Assembly (NCBI GenBank): GCA_963829705.1
Contig: CAWHJN010000005.1
Span: 496,001 to 560,000, forward strand
Reading direction: 5' to 3'
From: CAWHJN01 sp963829705
Lineage (GTDB): Bacteria; Bacteroidota; Rhodothermia; Rhodothermales; BA12
Length of the DNA stretch: 64,000 nucleotides
The translations under genes and the position numbers were made by a program. The notes below the pieces were generated by a model. It saw nothing but the letters and a program-made list of their open reading frames with translations, was not told where the DNA came from and ran no database searches. Of the stretch, positions 51,679-60,223 are shown in pieces. Numbering within the stretch: the first letter of the stretch is position 1; every line of letters begins with the position of its first letter.

Positions 51679-52695
51679 ATGAATCCCCCCTCCGCGTCCC
51701 AGCCGTCGTTTGACCTGTCGTTCGTCAACGAGCGCATCCAGCAGGAAAGCCGGTTTGTCGAGGCCCTCCTCAACGAAGTCGGGCGCGTGGTGGTGGGGCA
51801 GCGCTACATGGTCGAGCGGTTGCTCATCGGGCTGCTCGCCGGCGGGCACGTGCTGCTCGAAGGCGTGCCGGGGCTGGCCAAAACGCTGACCGTCTCGACG
51901 CTCGCCCGCGCCATCGGCACGCGCTTCCAGCGCATCCAGTTTACCCCGGATCTGCTGCCCGCCGACCTGCTCGGCACGCTCGTCTACAACCAGAAAGAGG
52001 CCAACTTCTTCATCAAGAAAGGCCCCATCTTCTCCAACATCATCCTGGCCGACGAGGTCAACCGCTCGCCCGCGAAGGTGCAGAGCGCGCTGCTGGAGGC
52101 GATGCAGGAACGGCAGGTGACCATCGGCGAGACGACGTTTCCGCTCGAAGAGCCGTTTCTGGTGCTCGCCACGCAGAACCCCGTCGAGCAGGAAGGCACG
52201 TATCCGCTGCCCGAGGCGCAGGTGGACCGTTTCATGATGAAGCTGCACGTGGGCTACCCGACGCGCGACGAGGAACTCGAAATCATGCGCCGGATGTCGC
52301 GCACGGGCGAGCGCGCCGAGGTGCAGCCCGTGGTGACGCCCGCGCAGATCCTGGCGGCGCGCAAGGTGCTCAACGAACTCTACATCGACGAGCGCGTCGA
52401 GGGCTACATCGTCGATCTGGTGATGGCCTCGCGGCACCCGTCGCGCTACCGACTGCCCGCGTTGCAGGGCCTCATCGCCTACGGCGGCTCGCCGCGCGCG
52501 TCGATCTCGTTCAACCTTGCCGCCCGCGCGCACGCTTTTTTGCAGCACCGCGCCTACGTGACGCCCGAAGACGTGCGCTCCGTCGCCCTCGACGTGTTGC
52601 GCCACCGCCTCGTGCTGACCTACGAAGCCGAGGCCGAAGAAGTCACGAGCGACGACCTCGTGCAGCGGTTGCTCGATACGGTCGAAGTGCCGTGA
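51679..52695 (+). CDS. MoxR-family AAA+ ATPase
   Basis: A 338-residue AAA+ chaperone-like ATPase. Walker A is GVPGLAKT (62-69) and Walker B IILADEVNRS (Asp125, Glu126). The MoxR-specific segments QSALLEAMQERQVTIGE and ATQNPVEQEGTYPLPEAQ follow, with an arginine-finger region and the C-terminal lid (YGGSPRASISFNLAARAHAFL). MoxR proteins usually act with DUF58/von Willebrand A partners encoded beside them. None follows here; the next gene is hprK, so its partners lie elsewhere or the gene acts alone. Confidence 0.95.
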   Translation: MNPPSASQPSFDLSFVNERIQQESRFVEALLNEVGRVVVGQRYMVERLLIGLLAGGHVLLEGVPGLAKTLTVSTLARAIGTRFQRIQFTPDLLPADLLGTLVYNQKEANFFIKKGPIFSNIILADEVNRSPAKVQSALLEAMQERQVTIGETTFPLEEPFLVLATQNPVEQEGTYPLPEAQVDRFMMKLHVGYPTRDEELEIMRRMSRTGERAEVQPVVTPAQILAARKVLNELYIDERVEGYIVDLVMASRHPSRYRLPALQGLIAYGGSPRASISFNLAARAHAFLQHRAYVTPEDVRSVALDVLRHRLVLTYEAEAEEVTSDDLVQRLLDTVEVP

Positions 52696-52839
52696 TGCCC
52701 CGTTTGTCAATGGGTGAAGGATGACTGGTGAGAAGTAGAGCAGAGAGGAACGTTGTGGTGTGCCAGCAGACCCGCCTTTCCACTAATAATTGAGCCTTGA
52801 CGAATTGAGTACTCTCTTTCTCCTATTAACGAATCAGCA

Positions 52840-53856
52840 ATGCCGCAGCAGAGCCTTGTGATGCAGAAAGAATCGATCACGCTCGGCTTCGTCGTGGCGC
52901 AGTTGCGCGAGAAGGTGGGCGTCGATGACGTCGAGGTCGTCAACGACGTCGACTGGGAGCCCCGGCTCGTGGCCGACCGCAACATCCACCGGCCCGGGCT
53001 GGTGCTGGCGGGCTACACCGACCTGTTCCAGTCGCAGCGCGTCCAGGTGCTCGGCAACACCGAGTGCCACTACCTGCGCCACCTCGATGCCCTGGCGCGC
53101 ACGCACGCCTTCGATACGCTCGTCAGCTACGAGCTGCCCTGCATCTTCCTCACCGCCGACAACACGCTGCCGGAGGATCTGGTGGCGCAGGCCACCGCGC
53201 GCGGCATCCCCTTGCTACGAACCTCCATCCCGACGACGCGCTTCGTCGCCCAGCTTGGCGATTTCCTCGAAGACCAGTTTGCGCCGCAGACGACCGTTCA
53301 TGGCTCGCTCGTCGATGTCTACGGCGTCGGGTTGCTGCTCATCGGGAAGGCCGGCATCGGCAAGAGCGAGATCGCCCTCGACCTCGTCGAGCGCGGGCAC
53401 CGCCTCGTGGCCGACGACGTCGTCATCGTCACGCGCGTCAACAACGTGCTGATGGGATCGGGGACGGACCTGGTGCAGCATTTCATGGAGATCCGCGGTC
53501 TCGGCCTCATCGACACGCGCGCCATGTTCGGCATCCGCGCCATCCGGTTCCAGAAGCGCGTCGAAGTCGTCGTCAACCTGCACGTGTGGGACGAGGACGA
53601 GGAGTACACCCGCATCGACATGATCGAGGAGAAGCGGCCTATCCTCGACGTACAGGTGCCGCTGGTGAAGCTGCCCGTGACGCCCGGCAAAAACGTGACG
53701 GTGATCTGCGAGGTCATCGCCATGAACTACCTCTTGCAGCATTACGGGTACGACCCCGCGCAGGTGTTCGCCGAGCGGCTCGCTAAACGGATGCAGACGC
53801 ACGCCGGCAAGGGGCCGCAGCGCAGCACGGAATATTTCGAGAGCGATTACGAATAA
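52840..53856 (+). CDS. hprK: HPr kinase/phosphorylase
   Basis: A 338-residue HprK/P homologue, which phosphorylates and dephosphorylates the regulatory serine of HPr. The N-terminal domain covers about 1-130. The catalytic domain has HGSLVDVYGVGLLLIG (His154), the P-loop GKAGIGKSE (169-177) and the family signature MEIRGLGLIDTRAMFG (216-231). In organisms without sugar-PTS permeases HprK is thought to belong to a regulatory (Ntr-type) phosphorelay. The EIIA-like tail of the 23.4 kb antiporter is a possible member of that network. No HPr gene is visible. Confidence 0.95.
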   Translation: MPQQSLVMQKESITLGFVVAQLREKVGVDDVEVVNDVDWEPRLVADRNIHRPGLVLAGYTDLFQSQRVQVLGNTECHYLRHLDALARTHAFDTLVSYELPCIFLTADNTLPEDLVAQATARGIPLLRTSIPTTRFVAQLGDFLEDQFAPQTTVHGSLVDVYGVGLLLIGKAGIGKSEIALDLVERGHRLVADDVVIVTRVNNVLMGSGTDLVQHFMEIRGLGLIDTRAMFGIRAIRFQKRVEVVVNLHVWDEDEEYTRIDMIEEKRPILDVQVPLVKLPVTPGKNVTVICEVIAMNYLLQHYGYDPAQVFAERLAKRMQTHAGKGPQRSTEYFESDYE

Positions 53857-53929
53857 ACCGTCCCCTGCCGATACCAGAAAGAGCGGTTTTCAGAGCGCGC
53901 CGAGGCCTTTGCAGGGTTTTCTGCCTTTG

Positions 53930-53958
53930 TTGACACGTTTTCCTGGATCTTCTACCTT
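53930..53958 (+). promoter_or_regulatory. Putative promoter of the M23 peptidase gene
   Basis: A perfect TTGACA and TACCTT (inside TACCTTG) are separated by 17 bases, about 125 bases before the ATG at 54085. It is the best -35/-10 pair in the window. Confidence 0.55.
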
Positions 53959-54084
53959 GTTCTCGATGTGTTACGGGGCCGTAACCGCCCCACCGCGCGG
54001 CTTCCACCACCACCGGAGCCCCCGCCTTTTCGTTCTCCGCGTGCCGCCCCGTCAGGCCGCCGCCCAAGCCCTTGCTGTCGCCTA

Positions 54085-55068
54085 ATGGCTCGTAACCAGT
54101 ACTATTACTACGATCACGAAAGCTGCACCTTTATCGAGGCGCGGCCCCGGCGCTCGCGCTACGTGCTCCATGCCACCGCCGTGGGAGTGCTGTCGCTGCT
54201 GCTGGCCGTGGCGCTGACGTGGAGCTTTGACCACATGACGCAGACGCCGCAGGAGATCGCCCTTGAGGCCGAGCGCATGGCGCTGCAGCAGCAGCTCGCG
54301 CTGGCACGCCTCAAGATGGACCGCTTCTCCGAAGAACTCGCCTCGTTGAGCGAGACGGACGAGGAGGTGTACCGGACGCTGCTCGAAGCCGAGCCCATCT
54401 CCGACCAGACGCGCCGTGTAGGCGTGGGCGGCGCCGATGCCTACGAGAAATTCGACGGCTACAGCCCGCGCACCTCGACGCTGCTGCGCCAGTCGGCCAC
54501 GATGATGGATCAGCTCGAGCGCCAGATCTCGCTGCAGAACGCCAGCTACCGCGAGCTGTCGCACCTGGCCGAGGAAAGGAGCGAGATGCTGGAGCAGCTT
54601 CCCGCCCTCATGCCCGCCAACGGCCGCATCGTGTCGGGCTACGGGATGCGTTTCCACCCCGTGCTGCGGGTGCGGAAGCTGCACGCGGGCATCGACATCC
54701 TGCTGCGTCAGGGTACGCCCGTCTACGCCTCGGGCGACGGGGTCGTGCGCGTGGCAGAGTACAGCTCCACCTACGGCAACTACGTCGAAATCGAGCATCC
54801 GAAGGCAGGCTACACGTCGCGCTACGCGCACCTGTCGGCTTTCGTCAGCGGCCTGAAAGTAGGCCAGGCAGTGACGCGCGGCCAGCAGATCGCCCTGAGC
54901 GGCAACACCGGGCGCTCGACCGGCCCGCACCTGCACTACGAAGTCCGCAGCGCCGACGGGCAGCCGCTCGACCCCATCGAGTTCGTCGCGCCGACGCTGT
55001 CGCCGCAGCAGTTCCGCTCGCTGCGCGCCGAGGCCGACCGGGCCGAGTCGCCCTTGTCAATGCACTGA
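54085..55068 (+). CDS. Membrane-anchored M23 (LytM) peptidoglycan peptidase
   Basis: A 327-residue protein starting MARNQYYYYDHESCTF, a conserved start in Bacteroidota M23 proteins. One transmembrane helix is at about 28-47, then a coiled coil (58-100 and 135-175) and the LytM domain at 180-300. Zinc ligands are His200 and Asp204 in LHAGID and His284 in GPHLHYE, with His282 beside it; all are present, so it should be an active endopeptidase on peptide cross-links. The short stop of the upstream hprK and a separate promoter suggest independent transcription. A strong terminator follows. Confidence 0.94.
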   Translation: MARNQYYYYDHESCTFIEARPRRSRYVLHATAVGVLSLLLAVALTWSFDHMTQTPQEIALEAERMALQQQLALARLKMDRFSEELASLSETDEEVYRTLLEAEPISDQTRRVGVGGADAYEKFDGYSPRTSTLLRQSATMMDQLERQISLQNASYRELSHLAEERSEMLEQLPALMPANGRIVSGYGMRFHPVLRVRKLHAGIDILLRQGTPVYASGDGVVRVAEYSSTYGNYVEIEHPKAGYTSRYAHLSAFVSGLKVGQAVTRGQQIALSGNTGRSTGPHLHYEVRSADGQPLDPIEFVAPTLSPQQFRSLRAEADRAESPLSMH

Positions 55069-55098
55069 GTTGCTCGATAGAGCGCGGCTTTTTCACAC

Positions 55099-55132
55099 AG
55101 ACCCTTTCGTCTTCGCACGGAAGGGTCTTTTT
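55099..55132 (+). terminator. Intrinsic terminator after the M23 gene
   Basis: AGACCCTT...AAGGGTCT stem with additional CGT/ACG pairs, followed by a T5 run. Confidence 0.88.
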
Positions 55133-55240
55133 GCTGGGAAACCCGCTCTACCCGATACCGTAGGGGGCGCTTGCTTTTGGCGCGGGCGTACCCTATCGTC
55201 CGCGCATCCCCCTTCTGCACCCAACGTCTTTCATATCGTC

Positions 55241-55459
55241 ATGTACTGGACTCTGGAACTGGCCTCGTATCTCGAAGATGCTCCCTGGCCCGCCACGAAA
55301 GACGAGCTCATCGACTATGCCGAGCGCACCGGAGCCCCGCACGAGGTCGCGGCCAACCTGCGTACCATCGAGGACGATGGTGAGCCGTACGAGAGCATCG
55401 AGGAAATCTGGCCTGACTACCCCACGGGCGACGACGATTTCTACTTCGAGGAGGAGTAA
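55241..55459 (+). CDS. DUF2795 domain protein
   Basis: A 72-residue acidic protein from ATG 55241 (MYWTLELASYLEDAPWPATKDELIDYAERTGAP). This is the DUF2795 pattern: a helix, the PWPATKDELIDYA element and AANLRTIEDDGEPYESIEEIWPDYP. The tail is highly acidic (DDDFYFEEE). The family is small and uncharacterised. The stop is one base before the likely start of the BamA/TamA-like gene, whose ribosome site would be the GAGGAGGAG at its end. Confidence 0.85.
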   Translation: MYWTLELASYLEDAPWPATKDELIDYAERTGAPHEVAANLRTIEDDGEPYESIEEIWPDYPTGDDDFYFEEE

Positions 55460-55460
55460 T

Positions 55461-57896
55461 CTGGCGACGGCGTGGCGGGTTCGGTGGGCGGGCCGGGTCG
55501 TGCTCGTCGCGCTGTGCCTGCTGGGCGCATCCCGCGCCTCGGCGCAGCCCGTAGCGTCCGCCGGTAGCTTCACCGACACGCTCCGCGTGGCCTCGGTGCG
55601 CTTCGAGGGCAACACGCTTTACCCCGACGAGACGCTCGCGCTACTGGTCCGCACGCGCGCCAACCGCCGCTTTCTCGGCGTGCCTGGCCTGACGTGGTGG
55701 CTGTGGCTCTACCGGGCGGGCAACGCGGGCCGCTTCGGGCGCTTCAGCGATGCCCTCGCCGACCTGGGCGAGCCGCCCGCCTATGCCGACGCGCTCACGC
55801 TGGCCGCCGACGCCGAGCGCCTCCAGGCGCTCTACCGGCAGGAAGGCTACCGCGACGCCGAGGTGGCCGTCGAGGTCGATTCGCTCCAGCGCGCGCAACT
55901 GGCCGTCACGTTTCACATCGAGAAGGGCGCGGCGTCGTACCTGCGGCGCGTGGCCTACGACGTGGAGGACGGACGAGGGCAACCGGCGGTGGACGCCGAA
56001 ACCGCCCGCCGCCTCGCCGAAGCGTCGGTACTCGACCACCGTGCGGTGGAAACGGACGCATCGGGGATGCCTGCCTTCGACGCACGCAGCCAGCGGTACT
56101 CGGAAAGCCTGCTCCTCGAAGAGCGCCGCCGGATGCTGGCCGCGCTCCGTGACGAGGGCTTCGCCGCCATCAGCCGCGACTCTATCCGGGCGCTCGTCTA
56201 CCCCGCCGGGCGCGACAGCTTCGACGTCACGTTCCGCGTGCGGACGGGCGAGAAGGTGCGCTTCGGCGGCGTGGACGTGCGCGTGACGGGGCCCGAGACG
56301 GGTGTGCCGCCGCGCCGCGACACGCTCGAAGGCGCGTACCCTGTGGCCCTCGACGTGCAGGACGAGCGGCGGCTGCGGGCGAGCCTCGTCAGCCGCGCGC
56401 TGCGGATCGAGCCGGGGGCCGTGTTTTCGCAGGATGCGGTGCTGGCCACGAAACGGCAACTCGAAGCCACGGGCGTGTTCAGTTTCACCCGCCTCGCGCC
56501 CGTCTGGGCCGACACCTTCCGCGCCGGCGGCGTGCTGCACCTGCCCTACACCTTCGAGTTGCGCACGCGCCCGCGCCACGCGCTGCGCTTCGAGACGTTC
56601 GCCCTCCAGCGCAGCGGCGTGCTGGCGGGTTCGGACAGCGAACTCGGCACAGGTGTGGGGGTCACCTACGACAACCTCAACCTGCGCGGCAGCGGCGAGA
56701 CGCTGCGCCTGCGGAGCGCCGGTTCCGTCTCCGCCGATCTCGACGGCGCGCGGCTGTTTACCTCGGGACAGCTCGAAACCTCGGCCACCGTCACGCTGCC
56801 GTACGGATTGCTGGGCTGGCGGCCCCTCGTGCCGCCGGACCGGACGCCGCGCACGCAGCTCTCGACGAGCCTGCTCACCGCACGCCGCGACGACCTCGGG
56901 CTCGTCATCCGGGCGCGGCTGGGGGCGCGGCTGCGGCTCGAACTCCCGCACTCGTCCACCATCCGCTCCACCGTCGATCTGCTGGATCTGAGCCTCAGCG
57001 ACCCCGACACGCTCGGGCGGTTCTCGGCCTTCCTGAACGGCTTTCTCGACGAGATCGACGACCCGTTGCAGCGGGCGCAGATCCGCGAGGAGATCCTCGA
57101 AAACTACACGCGCCCACAGGTCAGCACCGTCGTGCGCTACACCTTCAGCAGCGGGCGCTTCAACCCGCTGCGGCGCGAGCAGGGCTACCTCTACGAGGCC
57201 TCGATGGCGGCGGGCGGCTACGCCGAGGCGCTCTTCGACAGCTTCGTGTTCACGCCCGGCACCGTCGAGGGCACGGTGCCCTCCGTCCTCGGCGGACGCC
57301 GCCCCCTCGTCTACCGCCCATACGTGCGCTTCACCGGCGACGCGCGCCGCTACGTCCGCATGACGCCGCGCCGCGTGCTGGCTTTCAAACTCAGCGCGGG
57401 CACCGTGCTGGCCACGGGCACGTCGGGCGTGGTGCCATTCGACCAGCGCTTTTACAGCGGCGGCGCGACGAGCGTGCGCGGATGGCGGCTGCGTTCGCTG
57501 GGGCCGGGGCGCGTGTCGTTCCAGTCGGCGGGCGAGGTGGCCAACGTGCTCGGCGGCGACGTGTGGCTGGAAGCCGGGGCCGAACTGCGGCAGACGCTCA
57601 TCCCCGCGCTGCTCAACGCCGAGGTGGTGGGGGTGGCCTTCGTGGATGCGGGCAACGTGTGGTTGGGGCCGCGTAACCCCGGCTTCGGCGCGCAGAACGA
57701 CGCGGGCCGCTTCGCCTTCGACACGTTCTACCGCGAACTGGGCGTCGGCAGCGGCGCGGGCCTGCGCCTCGTGTGGACGTATCTCGTCGTCCGCTTCGAT
57801 TTCGCCACGCGCATCCACGACCCCGCGCAGCCGGGCGCGCTGCTGCCCAACGGCCCCCGCCCGCTCGTACATTTCGGACTGGGACACGCTTTTTGA
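55461..57896 (+). CDS. BamA/TamA-family outer-membrane protein
   Basis: An outer-membrane protein of about 811 residues. After a signal peptide (RVVLVALCLLGASRASAQ) come POTRA-like domains (VASVRFEGNTLYPDETLALL; LYRQEGYRDAEVAVEV; VRFGGVDVRVTG) up to about residue 365. A ~450-residue Omp85 barrel follows, with QRFYSGGATSVRGWRLRSLGPG, the expected lid-loop VRGW motif, and a terminal aromatic residue (FGLGHAF). The start is uncertain: no ATG fits the signal peptide. CTG 55461, four bases after GAGGAGGAG, gives a proper basic n-region; GTG 55500 would remove it. It probably inserts or secretes outer-membrane proteins alongside a canonical BamA elsewhere. Confidence 0.88.
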   Translation: MATAWRVRWAGRVVLVALCLLGASRASAQPVASAGSFTDTLRVASVRFEGNTLYPDETLALLVRTRANRRFLGVPGLTWWLWLYRAGNAGRFGRFSDALADLGEPPAYADALTLAADAERLQALYRQEGYRDAEVAVEVDSLQRAQLAVTFHIEKGAASYLRRVAYDVEDGRGQPAVDAETARRLAEASVLDHRAVETDASGMPAFDARSQRYSESLLLEERRRMLAALRDEGFAAISRDSIRALVYPAGRDSFDVTFRVRTGEKVRFGGVDVRVTGPETGVPPRRDTLEGAYPVALDVQDERRLRASLVSRALRIEPGAVFSQDAVLATKRQLEATGVFSFTRLAPVWADTFRAGGVLHLPYTFELRTRPRHALRFETFALQRSGVLAGSDSELGTGVGVTYDNLNLRGSGETLRLRSAGSVSADLDGARLFTSGQLETSATVTLPYGLLGWRPLVPPDRTPRTQLSTSLLTARRDDLGLVIRARLGARLRLELPHSSTIRSTVDLLDLSLSDPDTLGRFSAFLNGFLDEIDDPLQRAQIREEILENYTRPQVSTVVRYTFSSGRFNPLRREQGYLYEASMAAGGYAEALFDSFVFTPGTVEGTVPSVLGGRRPLVYRPYVRFTGDARRYVRMTPRRVLAFKLSAGTVLATGTSGVVPFDQRFYSGGATSVRGWRLRSLGPGRVSFQSAGEVANVLGGDVWLEAGAELRQTLIPALLNAEVVGVAFVDAGNVWLGPRNPGFGAQNDAGRFAFDTFYRELGVGSGAGLRLVWTYLVVRFDFATRIHDPAQPGALLPNGPRPLVHFGLGHAF

Positions 57897-58014
57897 AAGT
57901 GGAAACGCGGAAGTAAGGGAAGGGCGAAGCAAACGATGGCCCTCTTCCATCCTCGATGCTCTATCCTCCATCCGCTCGTTCCACGTTCCGAGATCCCACT
58001 TCCGACGTTCAACC
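57897..58014. repeat. Heptad repeat arrays filling the spacer
   Basis: GGAAGTA/AGGGAAG-type units are followed by TTCCATC, CTCGATG, CTCTATC, CTCCATC, CGCTCGT, TCCACGT, TCCGAGA, TCCCACT, TCCGACG, TTCAACC. The last unit abuts the ATG of the next gene, so it overlaps that gene's 5' leader. Confidence 0.65.
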
Positions 58015-58593
58015 ATGCCCGTTCTTCGCGCGCTCGTGACGCCGCTGCGGCGGCTGGGAGGCAAGCTCTTCCGCCCCTCTGCCGACGAGGCCGCGCGGGT
58101 CGTCGTGGAGACGCTGGGGCGGGTGCCTGCCTTCGCCGACCTGAGCCGACGGGCGCTCTACGACCTCGCCGAGGTGGTGCATGAACGCGCCTACGCACAG
58201 GACGAGATTCTGTACTACGAGGGCGACCCCGGCCTGGGCCTGTACGTCGTCTACGAGGGCACGGTGCGGTTGATGGTGGCCGACGACGCGGGCGTGCAAC
58301 AGCCGGTGCGCCTCGTGACGGGCATCGAACTCATTGGCGACCTGTCACTGCTGGGCGGCACCCACCGCATCGAGACGGCGCAGGCGGCCACCGACGCGCG
58401 CGTGCTCGGCTTTTTCCGCCCCGACCTGACGACGCTCTTCCGGCGCAGCCCCAAGACGGGTGTGGCGCTGCTCGAAGCCCTCATGCAGCACCTCGCCACG
58501 CGGCAGGTGGCCCTCCTCGACGCCCTCGCCGAGCACATGAGCCGCGTCGACGCGCTCCACCTCTACAACGGCACGCGCGACGAAGTGGGGTAG
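58015..58593 (+). CDS. Cyclic-nucleotide-binding domain protein
   Basis: A 192-residue protein. A cNMP-binding (CRP-type) beta-roll spans about residues 40-155: ILYYEGDPGLGLYVVYEGTVRLMV and LIGDLSLLGGTHRIETAQAATDARVLGF. The phosphate-binding cassette lacks the usual R-S residues of cAMP binders (the GExxL...RxA pattern reads GDLSLLGGTHRIETAQA), so cAMP binding is doubtful. There is no DNA-binding domain; a C-terminal helix (LLEALMQHLATRQVALLDALAEHM) may mediate dimerisation. The role is unknown, possibly regulation by another ligand. Confidence 0.85.
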   Translation: MPVLRALVTPLRRLGGKLFRPSADEAARVVVETLGRVPAFADLSRRALYDLAEVVHERAYAQDEILYYEGDPGLGLYVVYEGTVRLMVADDAGVQQPVRLVTGIELIGDLSLLGGTHRIETAQAATDARVLGFFRPDLTTLFRRSPKTGVALLEALMQHLATRQVALLDALAEHMSRVDALHLYNGTRDEVG

Positions 58594-58786
58594 GGAGGGT
58601 GCGAAGGGACGGCTCGTGTTTGTGGGTGGTGTGAAGTGCGGCGGTCGTAGAACCCGTGGATGCGGCAGGCTCGTTGGCAGCGTCTCGATAGCGAATCGCG
58701 CTCGCGCGAGATCATTTCCGTGCCGCACACACGCCTCCCCGGCCTGATCGCCTCACAACCCCTTCATCTTGCCACCCCACCACCCC

Positions 58787-60184
58787 ATGAAATCAGGCGA
58801 CCTCGTAGACCTCGACATCACCGCGTTTGCTGACCGGGGCAAGAGCCTGGCGCGCGTGGACGGCTACGTCGTCTTCGTGATGGGCGCCGTGCCCGGCGAC
58901 CGCGTGCGGGCGCGCATCCTCAAGCGCAAGCGCAGGCACGCCGAGGCGCGGATCTTGGAAGTGCTCGCGCCCTCGCCGCTCCGCACGACGCCGCGCTGCC
59001 GCTACTTCGGCGCGTGCGGCGGCTGCAAGTGGCAGCACGTCGAGTACGCCGCCCAACTCGACGCCAAGCGGCAGAGCGTTGAGGGCGCGCTCGTCCACGC
59101 GGGTGGCTTCGCAGGCGTGACCGTGCAGCCGACCATCGGCTCGGAGGACGTCTACTTCTACCGCAACAAGATGGAGTTCTCGTTCTCGGATCAGCGCTGG
59201 CTCACCGACGCCGAGATCGCCTCCGGCGAGACGTTCGAGCGCGACTTCGCGCTCGGCCTCCACGCGCCGGGCTCGTTCGCAAAAGTCCTCGACCTCCACG
59301 AGTGCCACCTGCAGAGCGAACTGAGCGTGCGCGTCGTCAACCGGATGCGGGCGCTGGCGCGTGCAGAGGGGTGGACGCCGTGGAGCACGCGCGCCCACAC
59401 GGGCTGGCTGCGCCACCTCGTCATCCGCCACGGCACGCACACCGGCGACACGCTCGTGAACCTCGTCACGAACGGCGCGGACGCGGATCGCATCGGGTTG
59501 ATCGCCGACGTGCTGCGGGCGGACTGCCCCGAGGTCACCACGTTCGTCAACACGATCCACACCGGGCTGGGGCAGACGGCGCTGGGCGAGCGCACCGACA
59601 CGGTGTACGGGCCGGGCTTCATCACCGACAAGATCGGCGAGTTGACGTTCGAGATCGCGCCGCAGGCGTTTTTCCAGACGAACACGAAAGGGGCCGAGAC
59701 GCTCTACCGCGTCGCCCGCGACATGGCGGATCTGCGCCCGGACGATCTGCTCTACGACCTCTACTGCGGTGCGGGCACGATCTCGCTCTTCTGCGCGCCG
59801 CACGTCCGCCACGTCGTCGGCGTCGAGCTGGTGCCCGAGGCCATCGACAACGCGCACGCCAACGCCGCCCGCAACGGCCTCGCCAACGCGACCTTCGTGG
59901 CGGGCGACATGCTGAAGCTGTTTACGCCGGATTTCGTCGCCGAGCACGGACGCCCGGACGTGCTCATCGCCGACCCGCCGCGCGCGGGGATGCACCCGAA
60001 AGTCGTCGAGCAGATCGGCGTGCTGGGGCCGGAGCGGTTCGTCTACGTCTCGTGCAACCCACAGACGCAGGCCCGCGACCTGGCGCTGCTGGGCGATGCC
60101 TACCGCATCGAGCGGGTGCAGCCGGTCGATATGTTTCCGCACACGCCGCACGTCGAAACCGTCGTCTCGCTGCGGCGCGCGTAG
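58787..60184 (+). CDS. rlmD: 23S rRNA (uracil-5-)-methyltransferase, RlmD/RumA family
   Basis: A 465-residue SAM-dependent methyltransferase that makes 5-methyluridine in 23S rRNA. There is an N-terminal TRAM domain (1-60). Iron-sulfur ligands Cys71, Cys77, Cys80 in CRYFGACGGC and Cys173 in LHECHL are all present. The SAM motif is LYDLYCGAGTISLF (322-335), DPPRAG is at 397-402, and the catalytic cysteine is Cys423 in YVSCNPQTQ. ATG 58787 is preferred over TTG 58769. RlmD (U1939), RlmCD and TrmA cannot be separated by sequence alone, but length and cluster favour RlmD/RumA. Confidence 0.93.
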   Translation: MKSGDLVDLDITAFADRGKSLARVDGYVVFVMGAVPGDRVRARILKRKRRHAEARILEVLAPSPLRTTPRCRYFGACGGCKWQHVEYAAQLDAKRQSVEGALVHAGGFAGVTVQPTIGSEDVYFYRNKMEFSFSDQRWLTDAEIASGETFERDFALGLHAPGSFAKVLDLHECHLQSELSVRVVNRMRALARAEGWTPWSTRAHTGWLRHLVIRHGTHTGDTLVNLVTNGADADRIGLIADVLRADCPEVTTFVNTIHTGLGQTALGERTDTVYGPGFITDKIGELTFEIAPQAFFQTNTKGAETLYRVARDMADLRPDDLLYDLYCGAGTISLFCAPHVRHVVGVELVPEAIDNAHANAARNGLANATFVAGDMLKLFTPDFVAEHGRPDVLIADPPRAGMHPKVVEQIGVLGPERFVYVSCNPQTQARDLALLGDAYRIERVQPVDMFPHTPHVETVVSLRRA

Positions 60185-60186
60185 GG

Positions 60187-60223
60187 TGGTGCCTTCCCCT
60201 GTTTCCGTGCTCCCACTTCCCCC
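60187..60223. repeat. Short heptad repeat array
   Basis: GTGCCTT, CCCCTGT, TTCCGTG, CTCCCAC, TTCCCCC in the 39-base convergent spacer between rlmD and the esterase gene. Confidence 0.5.

Noticed and set aside
52840..53856. hprK as a lasso-peptide tailoring kinase
   Set aside because: It has the full canonical HprK/P length, N-terminal domain and signature, and lies 22 kb from the nearest peptide gene.
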